Source: Pomphorhynchus laevis
Taxonomy: Eukaryota; Acanthocephala; Palaeacanthocephala; Echinorhynchida; Pomphorhynchidae
Assembly: GCA_012934845.2 (NCBI GenBank)
Contig: WNNJ02000942.1
Coordinates: 186,001-250,000 of the forward strand
Reading direction: 5' to 3'
DNA length: 64,000 bases
The position numbers and the translations under genes are program-made. Positions 47,001-59,689 of this stretch are shown one piece after another. Under the pieces are notes generated by a model. The model saw only the letters and a program-made list of their open reading frames with translations. It had not been told where the DNA came from and ran no database searches. Each line of letters begins with the position of its first letter. Positions within the stretch are counted from its first letter, which is position 1.

Positions 47001-49555
47001 CAGCATTAGGGGAAGGGTTATCTAATGATAAGAAATCGGTTTTAAGGTTAGTTTTCTTGATGGTTATCATCACAAATTTTGTACTAACCCATTAGTATCC
47101 CATATGCGTAATTCTAAATGTAAATGGAAATTTGGGTGATAAGACTGCAAGGATCTGTTGCACACTCAGTTGCATCATATTGCGCGATATGACTTTGAAG
47201 CAATTGGCTAAATGATGAAAAGCTTAGAACCATCGTAGGCGCTTTATCGCCAAGAAATATATTTATTTTAATTTTTAATTTTATTTACACTATTTTTGTT
47301 GATCATCTAACTATTTCTGATGATCAAAAATATTAAGATAATGTAAAAATATATTTTAATATTTAAGCTATTATTTTATTTTTGTTTTGGAGAAAAATCA
47401 GTAAATCAGGGAGCTAATCAGATCTACGTATTTTATGCTATTTATGAATTAAAAATAATTTTAATACTTAAATATTTTATAAATAATTAAATAATAAATT
47501 ATTATGTAAGAATTTATATAATTTATGTTATCATGCATATTCCTGGAATTATAATAGACTAAAGGAAAACGAGAGAAATTTTATTTTAAGCTTCCAATCG
47601 TTTAGATCTTTTTTCCTTTTCAAGTTGAAAAGGATCTAAACGATCGAAAGCTGGTAAACAAAATACTTTTCTTCTTTTTCTCGAGTCTGTAATAAGTCCC
47701 GCATGATGTATAATAATCCACAAGACTCAAATGAAATTCTGATGTAATTTATATTAATAAAGTTAAAATTTAAATTTAAAATAAAATAAATTATTATGAG
47801 TTCACTAATAAATGACGGACAATGTATCAGAATAAGGATAAGAGATATTCAGGAGAAATTGCTTTGTTATCAGATTTTAGCCCTTAATCATCTACCCAGC
47901 ATAGCAGCGTGACCAAATACATATTAAAGACGTATGTCCATTAATGAAATTTGCTTATCTAGTATATCTTATTTTAATACAAATTATATTATTTGTTATC
48001 GATAAAAATTATCTCCATAATAGTGAAAATTTAATTTTTATAATATTTTGTCATACGATTTTTTGTTTGATTTTATTTTTTAAATATTAAATTTTTTAAT
48101 CTATTAAAATATTTAAATAATTTAAAAATTTCCATATTTAATGTATTATATTTTATATTATATGGTATGCATGAATGCTCATGCAAACATATTTGTCTTG
48201 TAAATTTAAATATGACAACTTTACGATTTAAATAAATTCTAGTTTTAATTGATGTTAATTTAATGTTCATATCAAGATATACACCTTCTTTATCATTAAT
48301 ATTGGTTTTATTAAGAATAAGGCTACCTCGATAAATTTGTTCGCTTATCGAATAAAAATGATAAATTATTAATAATTTTATTTTCACTTTTTGCAATAAT
48401 TGTACAGAGCGTTTAAACATCGAGAAACTGAATAAATTAAAAATTATTATTCACAAATTTTTATAATTTTTATATACACTAGAACCTATACTTGAACCTA
48501 ATTAAGGATAAATACTAGATACTTGGATATAATGATAAAGAAGAAATAACTCCTTTTACTTCATTTACCAACTTTTACTCCATATTATTCTCTTTATCTT
48601 TTAAACACCGTTTGCCCCTTCAATGTCCAAGATAAATACCTTCTTTATCATCAACATTAGTTTTATTAAGAATTAGGTTACCTGGATAAATTTGTTCACT
48701 TATTGAAAAATTAATATTGTTAGAGTTAAATACACATATATCATCAATATATTAGAATATATTTGTTATCCTTATATAATTTAGATTTATTTTTTACGCA
48801 GTTATGAACAAATTCATATTTTATAAAGATTAAAAATGTCAGGTGAAATTAGGCTACTATTATTACCTCTCATATTTGTCTAAATATATTTGTTCTTATT
48901 TTTAAATTATTTTGATTTATCAAAATATTTAAGGCTTCTATTTATTCAATTTTATCCATCTATTTATATTTGCTTGATAATTTAATTTTTGCTAGATAGG
49001 CGTTATAGTTATTATAGCATATGTATATCTTTTTCCGAATATAAAGTTAATTAATTTTTATAATGCTTATTTAATATAAGCTTAATATAAATTTGTATAA
49101 AGCCTACTAAAATCGTACGTGTTTATATTCTGAAACTTTATTTTTTGTGTGTTCTAAAAATTGTTTCGTGGAATAAAAAATTTATTCCTTCAAGCGCATT
49201 TTTCTAAAGATGAAAAGCGTTGTTTTTGAAAATTTGATATAATTATTACAAAAAATTAAAATGTACGTTTCATTTAATTTATTAATGTGTGCCTTCCATA
49301 ACATCATTTCATAATCAATAAATATAATCTGAATCAAATAAAATAAAGTGTTACCACTTTAAAAACTAACTAATTTGCTAGCATTTCAAATCGAATCACA
49401 TTTTATACAGTTCAATGTACATTATTGTAAGATATTATTATTCTTTATGCTAGACGAGAACATACTTTTATCGTCGGTACCACAAGACTCACAAATAAAT
49501 TTGTATTACTACAGTCTAAATAATGTCTTAGCTGCTAACAGATTCTGCTACAAGT
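44072..49555 (+). CDS. Unrecognised gene, provisional 5' exons
   Basis: Candidate exons whose phases join: 44072-44112 (MQRSRRQNNQNSK, donor gtaagt), 46466-46545 (QSNALENSVLVHQAYDELKI, acceptor tttttag, donor G/gcaagt, a GC-AG type), 49454-49555 (DENILLSSVPQDSQINLYYY, donor T/gtaaga). All three are richer in G+C than their flanks and use varied codons. An alternative terminal exon, 45210-45315 (KLHYDDERVVFEELNIFK, ending in a stop), also joins exon 1 in phase. A 44-codon frame at 45470-45605 (LEYLKLPSSSEDEDVSLVES) is coding-like but has no acceptor. No family recognised. It may continue into the exons at 60059-60849 across two LINEs. The second intron here contains a Penelope-like element. 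Confidence 0.35.
44113..45170. other. AT-rich intron-like region with ATTATATTAAT palindromes
   Basis: 44820-45130 is almost pure A+T with many short TATATTAATA/ATTATATA palindromes. No gene seen. Confidence 0.5.
45173..45452. repeat. Short direct repeat before two exon-like frames
   Basis: AAAATTAAAAAATGATTATT + TTATTATT occurs at 45173-45199 and about 45424-45452, each directly before an exon-like frame (45210 and 45470), pointing to a small tandem duplication. Confidence 0.5.
45856..46369. repeat. About 70-bp direct repeats flanking a GC-rich island
   Basis: CCTTTAAATAAACAATTA, TTTTTAATAGAAAT and the preceding ATAATTCT-GTTATT align at 45856-45921 and 46299-46369 (roughly 85 % identical). 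Between them, 45960-46240 is strikingly GC-rich for this window (CTCTTCGGGGGGTGAGAGAC; GGTGGTTCAGTCGG; GGCGGCGTGCTGGACTGG). TGGTTCAGTCGG fits a Pol III A box but no good B box follows. It may be a SINE-like insertion or a piece of an unrecognised element. Confidence 0.5.
46546..47394. other. Intron-like spacer
   Basis: AT-rich to about 46800. The stretch 46840-47240 is less AT-rich but gives no convincing frame on either strand. Confidence 0.4.
47395..49140 (-). mobile_element. Penelope-like element, truncated and rearranged
   Basis: Minus strand. It begins inside the RT at NTYDFSRLYTNL (about 49130, motif A), continues through FIFGKRYTY and YIDDICVFNSN (about 48755, catalytic) to DKEGIYL at about 48640. 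A second overlapping segment (48370-48073) repeats SISEQIY-G-LILNKTN-NDKEG, then VYLDMNIKL and HEHSCIPYNI. The 3' tail follows at about 47990-47395, with its end words near 47400-47440. The doubled block shows two fragments of the same family lying head to tail. It is 5'-truncated and inactive, and inserted in the opposite direction to the Penelope copy at 35.5 kb. Confidence 0.75.
47585..47655. repeat. Hairpin of about 60 nt within the Penelope tail region
   Basis: AATCGTTTAGATC ... GATCTAAACGATCG with outer AGCTT/AAAGCT pairs around a TTCAAGTTGAA centre. Confidence 0.6.
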
Positions 49556-50880
49556 GTAAGAACATTTTCACTTATTTTAAATATTATGTTTGATGCCTAT
49601 ATTTCATAAATATAAAAATAATTTTTACATTGAGTAATTGAAAATTAACGAAACGAGATAAAATATACAGAGTTGGGAAAATTTATTGTAAGAGATTTTG
49701 GTTGAACTGAGCTTACAGTTTGTTAAGTTCGCAGTTTGGGTAAGATGGTATTGAAATTGTGATAGGTTTGAGTATGTGGTAAACTCTACTTCATGTGGTG
49801 ACGTTTAGAAGGTAATATTTCACAGTTGGATTTTTTTTGTAGTTAGATAGGCATGCAGTTATAGCGTTGAATCTGCTATTTAGTTGAATACATAATTGGC
49901 TGAGAGCTAGTAGATTTTTGCTTGTTGGGTGTGTAATTTGCTTTCATATGTGTATACAATTAGGCTGATTATCTTTAAATGAGTTTTACATGTGATTGTT
50001 GTCTAGTTTCAGCATGTTTTGATTGAATTAGTGGTGTTGTTTAGTATTCGTTCGAGTTGTGGATGCTAAGATTTGGGTTTTTTAAAGAGTTGATGCTTTT
50101 GTGGGGCTTATTACTACCTTATTAACGTACTTTAGCAAATGTTTCGAATAATCGGTGTAATAGAATAACGTTGAATTTCGAGGACACTTCAATCCAAAAT
50201 CAGCAAATCTGCCGTTTTTATTCAAGCAGAAAAATTTCCATTTTCGTAAGTTTTGATATTTACATTTTAAATTGTTTTGATTATTTCAAGTGAAACTATT
50301 TTACTCGCAAATGTACCCATTTTTATTAATCAGTATTAAGTGTATATACTGATTATAGTAGTTTATATTTCATAAAGTGTATACTATAATAATATCATTA
50401 TAATAATTTAAAATGTTTCTTTATTAAATCAATTGCTCAAAAATAATATTATTCTTCTTTAATTTTACCGTGATTCATTATAAGGATAATGACCAAAGAA
50501 TATTGACGGGTAATGATGGATTATCATGAATAATGATAGATGCTAATTAACTATTATTAATTCACGATGAATAAAATATGTACAATTATATTTTGACAGT
50601 TTATATTAACTGTCTATTGATTTAAAAGTGGTCTACAAAAAAAAGCACACTTTAATATGACAGATGTTTATCCTATATTTAGATCCTTTACGAATTGTCA
50701 AATAGAGTAGAATTTATTTTATGTAGCAAATGTGGACGGATCCACTTACAGGTTCACCAATAAAAATATTAAAAGAAAAAAATCAACTTCAATATTGTAC
50801 GTTGGCAAACAATATGTAAATGATGCAATATGTCATATTTATAGTTAGCAATGAATTTTTGATTTAATGGACAATATATA
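49556..50880. other. AT-rich spacer, partly TG-rich
   Basis: 49680-50130 is G/T-rich on the plus strand (many GTTTG, GTGG words) without an open frame. No gene recognised. Confidence 0.4.
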
Positions 50881-53300
50881 CGGCAGAGGGACAGATGTGA
50901 AATGAAGAAAGCTCAGGTCAGAATTTGCCAAGGGAGATAAGTTGGATTAAAAAGAGATGTGCCAAGCACAGCTCCTTTTATTATTTAGCTTTATTTATTT
51001 TTAGCTCCTGGTATGCGGGAAGGTCATAATTAGTGTAATATCTAGGAATTGATAATATACATGTGCGACTGAATCGTAGAGTTAGAGAAGATATATGGAC
51101 TGAATCATAGAGTTACAGAAGATATATGGACTGAATCATAGAGTTAGAGAAGATATATGGACTGAGTCGTAGAAAGAAAGTTTAAGATAGGATGGTGAAT
51201 CGGATGTAAGGAAACGTAAAACAAGAAAAAGTAAGCGCATGGTGAAGCGCTGAGAAATGCTAGGCCAATTGAAAAGCAATGGATGACAATAATTATAATC
51301 AAAGCGTCAGAGGCGTAAAAAGATATGAGTGGCTGTGTGGTCAACGAATTGAATAGAACGTAGTAAGGCGTTGGGTATGTTGAATAGTAAACTAAGACAA
51401 TAGTCTAGTTGCTGTAAGAGAAGTGAGGAAATAAGTTGTCTGCAAATGTGCTAATTAACTATTCTACGAATACATCGAAGGGCACGTAGAAGAAAAGAGC
51501 AAGAACGAAGCTTTTCGCAGACAAAGGGTAAAATATAAGAAATATTATTATCAAAAGAAACACCAAGAAATTTCAAATGGTCGACTATAGGGAGAGATTT
51601 ACCATCAAGTACATGGAAAAATAAATATCAAGTTGAAGGGAGTTAGTCATAAGACGCTAGATTTTTCGTAGTTGATGATCCTCTGAATTGAATTAAGGTA
51701 ATTGGAAACTGCGATTAAGCATTCTGTGGAGCATATGGCAAGATCAACGATATTGTTAGAGCGAGAATGGGAATATAGAAGGATAGCATCTGCATATTGT
51801 ATGATGTGAAACCAAAGGGATGACTTATGCGATACAAGTTACCAAAAGAAAAGTGAAAAGGATGGTACCAAGGGAGAATTATTGAGGAACGCGCGTGTAA
51901 GATAATATGAACATGAAAAGGTTGAGCCACATCGGACCGAGAATGTGCGCTCGGAGAGGTATTATGCAAACCACTAAAGGTGTTACAAGATAAACCGTTA
52001 CAACAACGAAGGCAATATAGCAGTGGGTGGTTAACTATATCACAGGCTGCTGAAATGTCGAGAGAGATAACAGCACTGCTAAAACGGCGTTCGCGAGCAA
52101 GTGGAAGGTAACTTAGAACTTAACATGTCGTTTTGGTGGAATGGTTTTTACGTTAAGCAGACTGGAAAGGTGGATATAAGTGATAGATAATAATTGACTT
52201 GAGATAAGACGAAACTTTCGAGAAGTTTGGATATATTTGGGAGGTTGATATATAACGATATGATGATATAGAAATGAGATCGAGGATTGATTTCTTAAGT
52301 AAATGACGAACGATGTTGACCTTCCAGGAAGAAGAGAAAGTGCTACTTCGACTGGTAGTATTAAATAAAATGTTGAGGAAATAGGCAATGAGAAAACAGA
52401 TTAGCTTAAGAAGATAAGTTGGAATTGAGATTAGCTGAGAACAAGAGTTATTCAGGTGTATAAGAGGAGTTGAAACCTCCTCAATGGATACAGGCAGAAT
52501 ATGGAACAGTATAGGAAGGAAGGGAAGTATGATACAGAATATGACGAGTGAAGAACGGTAATTTTGGACATTAAAAAGAATATGCTTTAAGATAAAGTTC
52601 GGAACACGATATTTAAGATGTGAGAGCAAGAATAGAGTTAGATTTTCCAAGAATCTTTCGGGTTACATGAAGACGCAAGTTTATACTGTCAGAATGTTAA
52701 TATAAGATAAGCGGATTAATGCTCTTGAGATAAAATAATATCATTGGATTGTAGTTTTTTACATGAACAGTAGAATAACGCCCCACAGTAGAAAAACTAT
52801 GATTATAGGCGGAAATAGTGTAAAGCAGTTCAGGATGAATAGGTAAAGCAATGCAATTGAGAGTTCCACAACGAGTATGAGTTGAATGAGTCGGTATTAT
52901 GTAATAAAGGAGGTGACTATTTTCATAGTATTATTATGAAAATGACGATATAAACCGATGTTAAAATGGCCTAGTACAAGAGTAGAGATGTGGGAGAGTG
53001 AAGTGTGTGAGAGTAAATGAGAGAGTTCGAAAAAGAAATAGGTGGAAGGTGTACTAGAGCCTGGAGATATATGATAGCGAGGTTCAAAGAGGATATCAGA
53101 TGTGAAATTTGACAGAGAATAGTTCGAACGCTTTTGGGATTAAATGGGCACGGATCTGTTTTAGGAAAAGAGGATGACGAGAGAAGATAATGATGCCACC
53201 AATTTAGAAATGAAATCCGATTTGGTATCCATATCGGTATCCAAACAGAACAGTTAATAGTTGAACATCATGTGTCATCTAACTTAACGAGAAAACTCTC
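50880..53300 (-). pseudogene. Decayed CR1/jockey-type LINE
   Basis: Minus-strand blocks in LINE order: GGIIIFSRH (endonuclease start, about 53190), PTHSTHTRCGTLN and YNHSFSTVG-YS-VHVKNYNP (endonuclease end, 52900-52730), SSWKVNIVRHL, SSYRYIS (RT finger, about 52310), QSA-RKNHSTKTT (about 52140), ISLDISAACDIVNHPLL (motif A, about 52060), then QPFHVHIIL and QMLSFYIPI at the place of motif B and the catalytic block (51930-51780). Stops and frame changes are many. The Leu/Ile/Ser-rich minus frames of 84-165 residues here are parts of this remnant, not separate genes. Confidence 0.7.
51064..51175. repeat. 31-bp tandem repeat, 3.5 copies
   Basis: Units of GACTGAATCATAGAGTTAGA + GAAGATATATG, nearly identical, within the 3' part of the decayed LINE. 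Confidence 0.85.
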
Positions 53301-55030
53301 GAATATTTCGTGAATGGATATTGGTTGATTGTGATTTGATGCTTGTTGAGATATAATTATTAGTTGTTTTGGATTATTGAGTTAAATGTGAGAAAGTTTT
53401 ACGAGTACATATTACGTTCATTACATCAGTGTCGATGGAATTTAAACGATTAGCACACGATTTCACACATCAATCTGTGATAGTCATTTTTGAGCGAGCA
53501 CACAAACATGCTTTGCCATGTTTGAAAAAACCCACTGAATAAAACAAACAAAAGAACTGATTAACGAAACCATCAATTATCTTAATTGATTAAATTAATT
53601 ATCTAGAAATGTATAAAAGCAGATTTAATATGGCTGAGTACCCATTAAATATCTTCATTATTAATTTAGTCTAAATAAAACATGTCAATTTGTGTGCTTA
53701 ATTTTAAGATTTTTACATTTAAAACTATTTGTCATAAATTTGTCATATTAAATGATATTTTATTATAAGATTACTTCTAAGATTATCTAAATATTATTGC
53801 AAATTAAAATATAAATAATATTATATGTTTATAAAAATAATTGTACAAATATTTATTATATTAATTTAAAAATAATCATCAAAGTGAATGATGATGAAAA
53901 GGACTGGTCATTAAAATGACTGTTTGGAATAAATAGGTATAAGCAACTATGCAAACCTCATAATTAATTTAGTCTAAATAAAACATGCATATGTGAGTCC
54001 ATTGCATTAGCAATAATTGTTCGACGTTAAACGATATTGTTTCCACTTTTTTTGTTGATTGTGGCACCTGTTGATTGTGATCCGTTATGGAGCTCTGTAA
54101 GAACGCAGTCAGGAAGTTTTACTCTAATCCGGGAGCGTAGCGAAGGGAACTGACAGTAATAATCTGGAACTGACAGTAATAATATGAAATTGACAGGAAT
54201 TATCTGGAGCTGCCAGGAATAATGTTGAATTTATATTATATAATTATAAATATATTCAATTAAATCCTATTATTTTCATATTATATTTTATAAGATACTA
54301 TAATATAATATTTGACAATGATTTGCGTATGCTATAATCGCTATATATTACTTTTGTTAGGTTTACATTGCGAGCATAATAAAATCTTCATAAACATGAT
54401 GCTTTGTTAAAATAGTTATTAGGTAATTTTATAAAATCTTTATAAAAGAAGAAGAAAATTGATGTTTTCAAAAATGTAATTTTATTTTGACGATGACGAC
54501 AAGAATCAGCAAATATAAATAAAGCTATTCTTTTATTAATTTGTTAATTTTTTTGCTACGTAAATACATATATGGCATTGATTGATATAACGGGTTTTGC
54601 TGTTTAAAAGATTTTTTACGCTTTATCTATTTATTTTCTTGGTGAATATTCGGTAAGGCTCATATTAGCGTGCCATATTGTTGAGTCACATGCTTCAATA
54701 TTGCTCAATGTATAATATACTGCATGTCATAACATAGTAATTAGTGAGCAACCTGTAATTTTATATTTATGTAATTTTAAGAGATAGAAAAATGACATCG
54801 CATTGTTTAAAAATAGTTTATAAATGTGTAAAATCAACTTTAGTCAAAACAAATTTCTCTTGCTATAAACACAATCTATATATACAGTCGGATCTCAATT
54901 CATAATTTTTAAAATTTAATTTATAAATTATATGGTTTAGTACAATTAATTTACCGATTTTATATGTAATAATGTACATATATAATATATTATATACATA
55001 ATATAATATGTTATAATGTGTAATAATACT
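53301..55030. other. AT-rich spacer with small repeats
   Basis: AATTTAGTCTAAATAAAACATG occurs at about 53667 and 53961 (direct repeat). At 54145-54225 a 20-bp unit (GGAACTGACAGTAATAATCT and variants) is repeated about four times, next to a short GC-rich stretch. No gene recognised. Confidence 0.5.
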
Positions 55031-55370
55031 GTAATATATCATAAAATATTATAATATCTTATGAATTTTAATTTAATATTTTTTACAAAAATGAAAAATT
55101 ATCAATCTAATAATAATCAATATTATTAATTAATTTTAATAACTTTTAATAATAATTTTTAAAATAATTTATAATGTTATTTTTTTCATTACTAATATAT
55201 TATAAAATATTATAATATCTTTTGAATTTTAATTTAATAATTTTTTACAAAAATGATAAATTATCAATCTATTAATAATCAATATTATTAATTAATTTTA
55301 ATAACTTTTAAATAACTTTTAATAACTTTTATTATAATATTATTAATAATAATGTAGAGATGAATTATTG
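55020..55370. repeat. AT-rich satellite, left part (split by LINE)
   Basis: Two units of about 165-185 bp: AAAATATTATAATATCTTAT, GAATTTTAATTTAATA, TTTTTTACAAAAATGA, AATTATCAATCTA, TAATAATCAATATTATTAAT, TTTTAATAACTTTTAATAA. The same unit continues at 59690-59930 beyond the LINE. Confidence 0.8.
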
Positions 55371-55449
55371 GCCTCTTAGTCTCTCGACATTGGGCTAAAA
55401 TAAATAAAAAACACCGAATATACATTAAAACAAAGAAAAGTACAAAATG

Positions 55450-58290
55450 TCTTCGCCATGGCTATCGACTCTGTAGTTTGTCAATCTTCGTCAAGCTCAT
55501 CTTTGAAAGATGTTGGCAGACAAACACGTGAAGCAAAGGATTACATGATCGGAGGCAATACATACAGATGCATGCCGATGTGCGGTTATGAAGGGGATAC
55601 GAATGGAGAAAAATTTATCATGGTACACATGAAGAGAAATTCTCAAAGTTAGTGGGCGTTTTTGCGTTCGTGGATTTCGCCAATTGATTTGAATGAATTC
55701 AGGGGTCAGGTATATGTCTGGGTCAAGCAAAGATAATTTTGCTTCAAGGTTTTCGAGATGATGTCAGAATTCAGCTGTTCTGGGAAGATGGAGGCGATTA
55801 CAAATAAGCACAGAACAAGATTGGAGCTTTGAAATCGCTGCTACAGCAGTAGAAAAAGATTTAGGAGAGACACCTATAACGCGTTTAACAAATTTCCATT
55901 GGCACCTGTCAATTTAGGCGAAGTTAGACGGAGATAAATCTTCCCAGAATGCAGGTAATCCATATTGAATTATAGGAAGAAGCATGATACGGAAGTAGCG
56001 AATAGCACCTTTGAATGAGAGTGAACCAATGTTAGAAGCATGAGAGGTTGCAATTGCAACTTTAGATGCTTAGCGGTCAAGATGAAGTTGGAACGACCAT
56101 CTGGATGAAAGCAGAATACCTAAGTAGGTGTAGTTTTTACATAATTCTATAGGGTGATTATTAAGTAATAGCTTGTCTGACCGGCGAATTGGGCCTCCCT
56201 TACGGAATTTTATAATTTTCGACTTCTCAATATTCACCTCTAATTGATTTATTCTACAGAATGCATCTAATGCGTTGAGAGAAAGCTGCGATTCCATGAG
56301 ATCACGAGATATGATGACAAGATCATCAGCATAGAGAGCTGATATGATATCTATGGCGTTTACACGAAGACATGAAGGTAGATCCGCCAAAAAGAAGGAG
56401 AATAACAGTGGGCTCAATGAGTCACATTGAATGACTTGGCGGTTTGCGATTAAAGGTTCGGAGAATTAAAGGACATCGAAGACGCAGAGTGTGTTTGGAC
56501 GTAAAATTGAGCAGAGAATATGAAGGAAACGATCATAGACGTTGGCTTGAGCCGCGAGTTTATTCAGCAGAAGTTCACGGTTGATAGAGTCGAAAGCTTT
56601 CTTAAAGTCTATGAATATGACGTAAATGGCAGATTTTCGAGCAAAGCATGATTTTACCTTATGGCGAACCACCTTGATAGCGTCTATGATAGAGCAGCCG
56701 CGACGAAAGCCAAATTGCTTTGGTGGAAGTAAGGAATCGCGCAATGACATTAATCGATTTGCGGGGATGTGTGTGAAAATTTTGTATGCATGGTTGTGAA
56801 GGGTGATTCCACGATAAGAGTCGACGAAGGAGGGATCACTTTTTCCTTTATAAAGTACTTTGATGAATCCTCGCCTCCTGGATGAGGGAATTGATATGTC
56901 GAAAAGAATGGAATTGAACAAGAAGGTCCAGTAACAGGAGAGAAAGGAAAATGAAGATCTTATGTGCTCAATAAACAGATTATCTGACCCAGCGGCTTTG
57001 TTAAAAGCCATATTAAACGGATATTTCTAGCTCTTCAGTAGTAAATGGTGCATTGAGTGGATCGAAATTACCGTAAGTAAGAAGGCTCATTAGATTAGTC
57101 GAAACGGGAGATACATGTTTAAATGACAAGTGTAGAAGGTTCTTAAAATGAACTGCCCATTTAGAGAGCGATATGCGAGAAGCGGTTTTGTTATTTGAAG
57201 ACCAAAGTTTCCATGGAGATCGTTCCGCCTTGCGTAGCCGACTATTTTCTTCTAGACTAAGACGAGCATTGTGGTAATTGGTCTTCATCTTGCAATATTG
57301 GTGACGTAGTTGACAGAATTCACTTCTTTTGGATTTTGTGTACTCTGGATCCTTAGACATAGCGATTAGTGCCGTTTGAAAAACCTTGATCTGCATGGGC
57401 TTACATTGAAATATGAAAGAGGTTGGAAAGTTAGATCGTATAATACAAGCAGCTATCAGTGTATTGCAAATGATGGTGTAACTATTTTCCAAGTCACCAG
57501 AGAAACTAATAGTTATAGCGTACTTGATATCAGAGTGGTTTATTAAAGAAGGCTTAATAAGTCGACTGAAGCGAGATAGGTTCGGTTTAGGCTGAACTGT
57601 AATAAAGTGTATGTGAAACATGCATGAAACAGGCTTATGTTTGCGAAGTAGGGATCATTCGGAAGCGATGTCTAAATGCATTTGGCGGACTGTGGTATTA
57701 GAGAAAATGAAGTCAATGCAGTTTCTGCCATTGAAAGCTTCATATGACCAACCTTCGCAGGGAGTGGATATAACCAAGTTAATAGTATCAAAGTAGTTGA
57801 TCAGTTGTTGTAGTTTTTCAGATGGTGAAGAAGCGTATCTGACGTTGAAGTCACCGGCTATTATTAATTGTGAGGTCATGGAGCATGTATTGATGAGTTG
57901 AGATAGTTCATCGATAATGTCGGAAGCTGAAAACGATGGGCTAAAATAGCATGCGACGATGGACAGCTTGGGAGTGTGAACGATGAGTGAGTTTACTGAA
58001 GTTTGACAGGCCCAGTTTGCAAATGTGGAATTTAGATTAAATTAAAATAAGGTAAGATTCCGCCAGAAGGACGGCCACGATTATAAAAAGTTGCGGGTAT
58101 GTCAAATGTGTAGAAACTGTTCAGAGATAAATGGGTGGTGTAAAACGTTTCTAACAATACAATAAAGTCGTAAGATTCAAAGTAATCAGATATGCCATCA
58201 TGGAGGAAAGATTTAAGACCTTCTACGTAATATATGAGGAGACGATATGGTTTATTTAGTGTTGGTAAAATAGAAATAAGATGTGGGCTT
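55450..58290 (-). CDS. LINE ORF2: endonuclease, reverse transcriptase and Cys/His C-terminus (broken)
   Basis: Minus strand. Endonuclease: FYTFDIPATFYNRGRPSGGI (58120), AGDFNVR (57860), NCIDFIFSNT. Linker 57621-57013 with SKWAVHFKNLL and FDPLNAPFTTEEL. RT: GSDNLFIEHI (56990), RRRGFIKVLYKGKSD, YRGITLHNHAYKIF (finger), PKQFGFRRGCSIIDAI, VIFIDFKKAFDSINREL (motif A, 56610), SPLLFSFFLADLP (after motif B, 56415), ALYADDLVIIS (catalytic, 56335), KSKIIKFRKGGP, YTYLGILLSS. C-terminal part: ALPAFWEDLS-type block near 55930, KLSLLDPDIYLT and TQKRPLTLRISLHVYH near 55670. Frames change near 57880, 57640, 57012, 56440 and 56070. The plus-strand frame at 55458-55652 is a shadow. Confidence 0.8.
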
Positions 58291-59400
58291 GGGTCTAGTC
58301 AAATCGAATAAGGTGCAGGTTTAAGTCCGAACTCATTACCAGAATCTGCGGAATCCGGTATCATAGTTGTTATCGTAAACGATGGAATGTCAGCACCTCG
58401 GTTGTCATAAGGTTGTGGCTTCAAGTTGGAAAAACTGATAATTCGATTATTGCGTATCCTAAATGAGTGTGACGGATCGGCTGTACGTCTATCGTACAAT
58501 TGTTTCCGTAGCTACCGCTGAGCGTCACGTTCTGTCATTGAGAGATCTGGATTGATGAACACACGGTCAAAACGCGACGTATGTTTTAACCGGTGTGGAT
58601 TAACAATAACAGAGGTTACACATGCATCATCTAGAGATACTATAAGTCAGGGAGGTATATCAGTTCTTTTGACAGCAGTCGGCGAAGCTTGAAACGAGAG
58701 TTGTTGGTAAATGTGACACCGATAGATGCGAAAAGTTTTTTAACAGTAGTTGAATCATCCGAAGTCTATGTGAGGCCAGGTATAATGACATTTGAGGCCC
58801 GTTGTCGTTCGCGATCACATGCTTGCACCATCTCGAGAGCCGAATTCGACGCTTTTGAGGCTTGAGAAGTTGCAATAACTGAACGAGCCACTTCCCTCCT
58901 AACAATGCTAGCGAAAGTTTGTAGTGGTGGGGGAATTTGCGATACAGGTACATTTGACTTAGAGCGAGAAATCTTTAAGGTACAAACTTATTTTTCTAAT
59001 TGCGTTATCGTAGCGCGAGCTTCGTTGAGCTCGATTTGGAAAGAAGAAAATTTCCGCATGCTGCAAAATTCACAAAGAAAGTCCTGTAGAAAGAAATCCT
59101 TAGATATCATGCGAGGCGCTTTAATAATAGTGTAAAGTGGACATTCTGAGGAGGAACATTTTATTTCCAAATTTACGTATTACAGAGTATCATCCGATCG
59201 TAACGAAGAGTCAAGAAAATTGCTTGAACACGAAATTTTATTATTGTTTAAGTTCTGAGTGTTCAAGAGGTCGTTGGTACGATTAGAGCAATTTCAAGCA
59301 AGACAATTATTGCAAATCCGACCTGACTTGGCACACGAGCAGCTTCTGCAAATTGAGTTCGAACCGTTGCATGGACAACATTGAGTCGTCGATTTCATTG
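58290..59400 (-). CDS. LINE ORF1: Cys-rich motif, PHD-like finger, coiled coil, RRM-like region (broken)
   Basis: Minus strand from about 59400. CCPCNGSNSICRSCSC then C-x2-C and NCSNR (tesmin/CXC-like cysteine pattern), EIKCSSSECPLYT ... DFLCEFC (PHD-like finger), FQIELNEARATITQLEK (short coiled coil), then QTFASIVRREVARS, ACDRERQRASNVIIPGL (start of an RRM-like fold), KKLFASIGVTF, FKLRRLLSK, and finally YDRRTADPSHSFRIRNNR and IISFSNLKP. Such ORF1 proteins bind LINE RNA as chaperones. A few stops and frame changes are present. Confidence 0.7.
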
Positions 59401-59420
59401 ATGCGCGAACGCAATAATCA

Positions 59421-59468
59421 GTTGTCGTTCGAATACGAACGACAACCTACCTACAGATAGGTAGGTTG
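59421..59468. repeat. Two overlapping hairpins in the LINE 5' leader
   Basis: GTTGTCGTTCG/CGAACGACAAC (59421-59446, loop AATA) and CAACCTACCT/AGGTAGGTTG (59443-59468, loop ACAGAT) share CAAC, so only one can form at a time. Confidence 0.7.
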
Positions 59469-59689
59469 TCGATAGATCCCTGCGTTGTCGACAGATCGTT
59501 TGGTAGTCGACAGCTCGTTCGGTTGTCGTTCGAATGTTCGGGAAAGTTAGGAAGTCGTCGCTGTTCTTTGTGCTCTGTTCTTTGTTCTTCGTTCGGTTGT
59601 CGACGTTCGGTCGTCGCTGTTCGGTCGTCGTGTGTGTTTAAGTTTGAACTAAGTTATAGTTTAAATTTAGTTTGAACTAAGTTTTGTTT

